A stretch of DNA of 9,682 bases, from contig JAICKM010000211.1 in assembly GCA_025927935.1 (NCBI GenBank), forward strand, positions 1 through 9,682. The letters run 5' to 3'. Within the stretch, counting starts at the first letter, position 1; each line of letters opens with the position of its first letter. The notes under the pieces are model-generated. The model saw only the letters and a program-made list of their open reading frames with translations. It was not told the DNA's origin and made no database searches. The translations under genes were made by a program, and so were the position numbers. Source of the DNA: Chloroflexia bacterium. Lineage in GTDB: Bacteria > Chloroflexota > Chloroflexia > QHBQ01 > JADMIH01. Shown one piece after another: positions 5,678 to 9,682 of this stretch.

Positions 5678-5683
5678 ATCATA
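5678..5683 (-). promoter_or_regulatory. Weak candidate -10 for the hydrolase gene
   Basis: TATGAT on the minus strand (5 of 6 consensus) lies about 76 bp upstream of the GTG start. No acceptable -35 is seen at 16-18 bp, so this is only the best candidate in the interval. Confidence 0.25.
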
Positions 5684-5748
5684 TCCGCTGCCACAGAGCA
5701 GAGCTATCCGGCTAAGGAACGAGATTCGTTGCGCGTGCGGCCGTCCAC

Positions 5749-5769
5749 GGGCCGGTTCGAAACCGGCCC
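5749..5769. repeat. Short palindromic repeat, 9-bp arms
   Basis: GGGCCGGTT (5749-5757) and AACCGGCCC (5761-5769) pair perfectly around CGA. No T-run follows on either strand. It lies in the 372-bp gap between the divergent hydrolase and accD genes and shares its GGGCCGG/CCGGCCC core with the hairpin at 846-880. A dispersed extragenic palindrome is the simplest reading. Confidence 0.8.
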
Positions 5770-5819
5770 TACACCACATGCCAAAACACGCGCGAGAGCG
5801 CATGCAAAACGACAACACT

Positions 5820-5847
5820 GACCACCGACCACCGACCACTGACCACT
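5820..5847. repeat. Four tandem 7-mers (GACCACY)
   Basis: GACCACC occurs twice, then GACCACT twice, without gaps, ending 11 bp upstream of the accD -35. The period of 7 is not helical. It may be a simple microsatellite; a regulatory role is unproven. Confidence 0.85.
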
Positions 5848-5858
5848 TGCTTCATGAA

Positions 5859-5887
5859 TTGCTCAGAGCTTGGCGGCGTGGTATAAT
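5859..5887 (+). promoter_or_regulatory. Promoter of accD-accA
   Basis: TTGCTC (5859-5864), 17-bp spacer, TATAAT (5882-5887), with TGG before the -10 giving an extended -10 as well. Transcription would start near 5894, about 80 nt upstream of the accD TTG start. Confidence 0.8.
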
Positions 5888-5974
5888 AGGGGCGCGCCTT
5901 TTGCCCGATGCCCAGACGCGCGTTGCGGGCAGACACGGGCGCGGCCCAGGCGTGAATACAGGAGGCACACCCGG

Positions 5975-6852
<878 letters not shown>

Positions 6853-6856
<4 letters not shown>

Positions 6857-7851
6857 GTAACGAGAAGAAGGACGACAAGCATAAGGCGCCGGACGCCCAC
6901 ACCCAGGAGGTGTGGAGCCGCGTGCAACTGGCACGCCACCCGGAACGGCCCCATACGCTCGACTATATCCGGCAGATCTTCACCGATTTTGTCGAACTCC
7001 ACGGCGACCGCGCCTATGGCGACGACCCGGCGCTGATCGGCGGCCTGGCCCGTCTGGGCGAGCAGACCGTGCTGGTCCTGGGCCACCAGAAAGGCGCCAA
7101 CACCAAGGAAAACGTGGCCCGCAACTTCGGCATGGCCCTGCCCGAAGGCTACCGCAAGGCGCTGCGCCTGATGCGCCATGCCGAGAAATTCGGCTTCCCC
7201 GTGGTCACGTTTATCGACACGCCCGGCGCCAATCCGGGGCTGCAATCCGAGGAGCGCGGCATGGCCCTCGCTATCGCCGACGACCTGCTGGCGATGCTGA
7301 CCCTGCGCGTGCCGGTGGTCGCCGTGGTCATCGGCGAAGGGGGCAGCGGCGGCGCCCTGGCGATCAGCCTGGCCGACCGCATCCTGATCCTGGAAAACGC
7401 CATCTATTCGGTCGCCAGCCCGGAGTCGGCGGCGGCCATCATGTGGCACACAGCGGCCCAAGCGCCCCGCGCCGCCGAAGCGATGCGCATCGGCGCTCAG
7501 GACCTGCTGACCTTCGGCATCGCCGACCGGCTCATCCCGGAGCCGGAGGGCGGCGCGCACACCGACGTGCCGCTGATCATGGAGCGGGTCGGTACTGCCA
7601 TCCGCGAGGAACTGGACAGCCTGGAGCAGGCGCTGGGCAAGCGCCGGGACGCCAACATGCGCAAACTCCTGGCCGCCCGGCGCGCCAAGTACATGCATAT
7701 CGGCGTCTTCACCGACGCCGGCACCCCGGCCAGTCCGGTGCCGGGCGAAACCGGCAAGCGCCGCAACGGCCGCGGAAACCACGACTCTCTGCCGCCAAGC
7801 GGGGTAGATGTGCTGCCGGCGGAACTGCCGACCGGGGAGGATCACGCGTAG
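6853..7851 (+). CDS. accA: Acetyl-CoA carboxylase carboxyltransferase subunit alpha
   Basis: A 332-residue AccA, partner of AccD in the carboxyltransferase heterotetramer. It begins with a short charged tail, then VQLARHPERPHTLDYI (about 23-38). The long N-terminal helical region of E. coli AccA is missing, as in some other lineages. Core motifs are intact: GHQKGANTKENVARNFGM (about 77-94), TFIDTPGANPGLQSEERG (about 119-136) and GEGGSGGALAISLADRIL (about 161-178). After about residue 300 there is a proline-rich, low-conservation tail of about 35 residues. The GTG start overlaps the accD stop in GTGA, indicating translational coupling and equal subunit supply. accB and accC are not in the window. 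Confidence 0.96.
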
Positions 7852-7875
7852 CCGCGCGGCAGCCGGAAAGCAACA

Positions 7876-7897
7876 AACCCGACCTGGAGGTCGGGTT
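7876..7897. terminator. Hairpin between convergent accA and tRNA-Leu, probable bidirectional terminator
   Basis: AACCCGACC and GGTCGGGTT form a perfect 9-bp stem around TGGA. On the minus strand it is followed by TTTGTTGCTTT with its T-run merging into the stem, so it should end the tRNA-Leu transcript 17 nt past the tRNA. On the plus strand (accA) the T-run is short (TTCT), so termination there is less certain. Confidence 0.75.
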
Positions 7898-7913
7898 CTG
7901 CCGGGCTATCGGG

Positions 7914-7994
7914 TGCCGAAGGTGGGATTCGAACCCACACGGGTCTCCCCACACGCTTTTGAGGCGCGCGCGTCTGCCGTTCCGCCACTTCGGC
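7914..7994 (-). tRNA. tRNA-Leu (anticodon CAA)
   Basis: An 81-nt tRNA including discriminator A73, without encoded CCA. The acceptor stem GCCGAAG/CTTCGGC is perfect. The anticodon loop is CTCAAAA (anticodon CAA, reading UUG) on a CGCGC/GCGTG stem with one G-U pair. There is a class II variable arm (GGG-AGA-CCC) and a T-arm GTGGG-TTCGAAT-CCCAC. The long variable arm and A73 fit leucine. Transcription is from a strong promoter just upstream. Confidence 0.96.
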
Positions 7995-8002
7995 GCAGCT
8001 AC

Positions 8003-8032
8003 AGTATACAGAATTGTGACACCCATCGTCAA
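8003..8032 (-). promoter_or_regulatory. Strong promoter of tRNA-Leu
   Basis: Minus strand: TTGACG (8032-8027), 18-bp spacer, TATACT (8008-8003); five of six bases match the consensus in each hexamer. The -10 ends only 8 bp before the tRNA 5' end at 7994, so the 5' leader would be just 1-3 nt. Confidence 0.85.
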
Positions 8033-8083
8033 GGATCGATCCGCGGATAGCGGCGCACGCCGCCGCCGGATTGCAGGAACTGC

Positions 8084-8683
8084 ATGGACGAGCTAGAGCA
8101 AATCGCCGCCGCACAAAAAGGCAGCCTTGGCGCCTTCAACGATCTGGTCGCCCAGTATGAGCAGCGCGTCTACAACCTCTGCTTCCGGATGCTGGCGAGT
8201 CCGGATGCCGCCGCCGATGCCACGCAGGAGACCTTCCTCTCCGCCTGGCAGGCCATTGGCCGTTTCCGCGGCGGATCGTTCAAGTCCTGGCTGCTGCGCA
8301 TCGCCACCAACGCCTGCTACGATCAGCTCCGGCGGCGCCAGCGGCGCCCCACCCAATCGCTGGATCAACTGATGGGCGATGAGCAGCAGCCGCTCGATCT
8401 GCCCAGCCCCGACCGCAGCAGCGACCCCGAAGACCGCGCCCTGCAAACGGAACTGAGCCGCGAGATCCAGCGCGCCCTGAACGGCCTGCCCGAAGACCAG
8501 CGGCTGGCGATTGTGCTGGCCGATATCCAGGGCCTGAGCTACGACGAGATCGCCGAAGTGACCCATACGTCTCTGGGCACCGTCAAATCACGCATCAGCC
8601 GGGCGCGGTTTAAAATGCGCGATTCGCTGCTGGACCGTGGGGAACTATTACGCTCCAGGGCGCGTCATATAACTGGTAGTTGA
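8084..8683 (+). CDS. ECF-type RNA polymerase sigma factor (sigma-70 family)
   Basis: A 199-residue sigma factor with only regions 2 and 4. Region 2 spans about 18-88 (FNDLVAQYEQRVYNLCFRML, the DATQETFLSAWQAIGRF helix, then FKSWLLRIATNACYDQLRRR, which binds the -10 element). A polar, acidic linker rich in Asp, Gln and Ser follows (about 89-125). Region 4 spans about 134-183, with LPEDQRLAIVLADIQGLSYDEIAEV and the recognition helix GTVKSRISRARFKMRDSL for the -35. The ATG at 8084 follows CAGGAAC. The gene ends 29 bp before a membrane anti-sigma gene, the usual arrangement in which the anti-sigma holds the sigma inactive. Its own promoter was not recognised; ECF genes often use their own product, so the recognition sequence may be non-standard. 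Confidence 0.94.
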   Translation: MDELEQIAAAQKGSLGAFNDLVAQYEQRVYNLCFRMLASPDAAADATQETFLSAWQAIGRFRGGSFKSWLLRIATNACYDQLRRRQRRPTQSLDQLMGDEQQPLDLPSPDRSSDPEDRALQTELSREIQRALNGLPEDQRLAIVLADIQGLSYDEIAEVTHTSLGTVKSRISRARFKMRDSLLDRGELLRSRARHITGS

Positions 8684-8712
8684 GGAAGTTGGTCTCGCAC
8701 TAGGTTGGTTCT

Positions 8713-9681
8713 ATGCTGCTAAATACACCCATCAAAATATCGAAAAACGCTCCCGGCCCGCATGTGCTGGATCAACTTGCGGCGTACCTGGATTATGAGT
8801 TGCCCGAGGATCAGCGCGCGGTGGTGCGCGAGCACCTGCGGCGCTGCCCGCAGTGCGAAAACGAGCTAGCCACGCTGCGCGCCACCAAGCAACTGCTGCG
8901 CGATCTGCCGGACCTGGCTCCGCCGCGATCGTTCCGGCTCAGTCCCGAACTGGTCGCCGCCGCAAACAAGCAGAGCGCTGTCGCGCCGCTGCCGCTGGGC
9001 CGCGCTCGCCTGCCGCGCCTGGTCCTGGCGTTGCGGGGCAGCGCGGCCTGTCTCTTCGTCTTGCTGCTGCTGCTGGTCGGCACCGATTTGACCAATCGCC
9101 CGAATGCCGTCACGCTGACGGGGTCGTATGCGCCGTCTGCCGATACGGCACCCGCAGCGGCCCGCCAGATCCAGCAGTCACAACTGCTGCCGGCAACGGC
9201 GCAGCCGGCGGCCGCCGCGCCGACCAACACGACTGCGGCGGCCGCCGCTCAGGCAACGGACACGGTGGCCCCTGCGGCGGCGGCGAACGCGCCCGCCCCG
9301 AACCCGCCCCCGCAGCCCACCATGGCCGCTGCGGCCCTCGCGCCGCAAGCAACCCCCGCAGCCGGGGCCGCCGGCGGGGCGAGTTCGGGCGGAGGCGGCC
9401 CACCGCTCAACACGGAAGCAGCCGGCACAGCGGCCGCCCTGGGTGGAGCGAGTCCCGACCAAGCGACCACCGCCGTGGCGGCGGCGCCGCCCGCCGCCGG
9501 AAAGCTGGCGCCCACCGAAGGCACGTTCAGCGCCCAAACGAGCGCGATCAACCCGACCCGCGCACTAAGCACCCCGGCGGCCAACCCGCCGCTGCTCCAG
9601 TGGCTGCCCTGGGAGGTGGTGCTGGGGCTGCTGACCCTCGCCGTGGCCGGAGCCAGCATCTTCGCCGCCCGCAACCGCTAA
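8713..9681 (+). CDS. Membrane anti-sigma factor with zinc-binding (zf-HC2) domain and long Ala/Pro/Thr-rich loop
   Basis: A 322-residue protein. Residues 17-52 form a zinc-binding anti-sigma domain: H17, then H41-x3-C45-x2-C48 (HLRRCPQC), preceded by LDQLAAYLDYELPEDQR. A helix and the PPRSFRLSPE segment (70-79) follow. Membrane segment 1 is at about 109-123 (GSAACLFVLLLLLVG). Residues about 128-290 are low-complexity, dominated by Ala, Pro, Thr and Gly. A second membrane segment (about 302-318, VVLGLLTLAVAGASIFA) ends in AARNR. Predicted topology is cytoplasmic zinc domain, outside loop, cytoplasmic tail. By family, the N-domain sequesters the sigma factor encoded just upstream and releases it on a signal, by proteolysis or a conformational change. 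The loop has no recognisable sensor domain. The ribosome-binding site is weak (AGG, 8 nt upstream), suggesting lower expression or coupling to the sigma gene. Confidence 0.88.
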   Translation: MLLNTPIKISKNAPGPHVLDQLAAYLDYELPEDQRAVVREHLRRCPQCENELATLRATKQLLRDLPDLAPPRSFRLSPELVAAANKQSAVAPLPLGRARLPRLVLALRGSAACLFVLLLLLVGTDLTNRPNAVTLTGSYAPSADTAPAAARQIQQSQLLPATAQPAAAAPTNTTAAAAAQATDTVAPAAAANAPAPNPPPQPTMAAAALAPQATPAAGAAGGASSGGGGPPLNTEAAGTAAALGGASPDQATTAVAAAPPAAGKLAPTEGTFSAQTSAINPTRALSTPAANPPLLQWLPWEVVLGLLTLAVAGASIFAARNR

Positions 9682-9682
9682 C

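Noticed and set aside
5603..5839. 79-codon N-terminal extension of the alpha/beta hydrolase
   Set aside because: It contains the palindrome and part of the tandem 7-mers, is unlike the family, and a GAGAGGAGG-preceded GTG at 5602 explains the start.
5820..5847. Possible CRISPR-like or direct-repeat array
   Set aside because: The units are 7 bp with no spacers and there are no cas genes; it is a simple tandem repeat.
6912..8096. 394-codon plus-strand frame overlapping accA and the tRNA region
   Set aside because: It is an out-of-frame, Arg/Pro/Gly-rich reading of accA that runs through the terminator and the tRNA gene.
8695..8717. A further TAGWAC-N4-GTTCTA site before the anti-sigma gene
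   Set aside because: Only the GTTCTA half is present (8708-8713); the other half does not match.

Overview
The window is high-GC bacterial DNA that looks like a member of the Chloroflexota. This is inferred, not proven. The signs are the protein style (an RsmH with a CxCPP...CxC cysteine cluster, an anti-sigma factor with a PPRSFRLSPE segment), mixed ATG/GTG/TTG starts, and a dispersed palindrome that translates as CHSERSEES. Nearly everything encoded is housekeeping. I see no CRISPR array, transposase, phage gene or defence system.

Left part, minus strand (1-3183): the head of the division and cell-wall (dcw) cluster, in the order mraZ, rsmH, an ftsL-like gene, and a class B penicillin-binding protein (ftsI/pbpB type) cut by the window start. 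Its control region is the most interesting part. A promoter at 3155-3183 is overlapped by about five GTGG units at roughly 10-bp spacing, the pattern of MraZ operators. A near-perfect intrinsic terminator (18-bp stem, eight U) lies in the leader just before the mraZ ribosome-binding site. A second strong terminator follows rsmH, and ftsL has its own extended -10 promoter. The cluster therefore looks punctuated rather than being one run-through operon.

Middle part (3184-5602): an acetamidase/formamidase gene (+) with a clear promoter and a 175-nt leader carrying a CHSERSEES-type inverted repeat; a 50-residue Pmp3/YqaE-type membrane proteolipid (+); and a convergent alpha/beta hydrolase (-) that starts at GTG. 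Three copies of a 16-bp palindrome-like site, TAG(A/T)AC-N4-GTTCTA, occur only in intergenic DNA: two upstream of the amidase gene and one at the predicted start of ftsL transcription. They resemble LexA/SOS-type operators.

Right part (5603-9682): accD and accA (+), the two carboxyltransferase subunits of acetyl-CoA carboxylase, translationally coupled by a 4-bp GTGA overlap and driven by a TTGCTC-17-TATAAT promoter. Then come tRNA-Leu(CAA) on the minus strand with a strong promoter and a shared terminator hairpin, an ECF-type sigma factor (+), and its probable membrane anti-sigma factor (+). The anti-sigma factor has an HxxxCxxC zinc motif, two membrane segments and an unusually long Ala/Pro/Thr-rich loop between them. 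The sigma/anti-sigma pair forms a signalling module; the acc pair supplies malonyl-CoA for fatty-acid synthesis.
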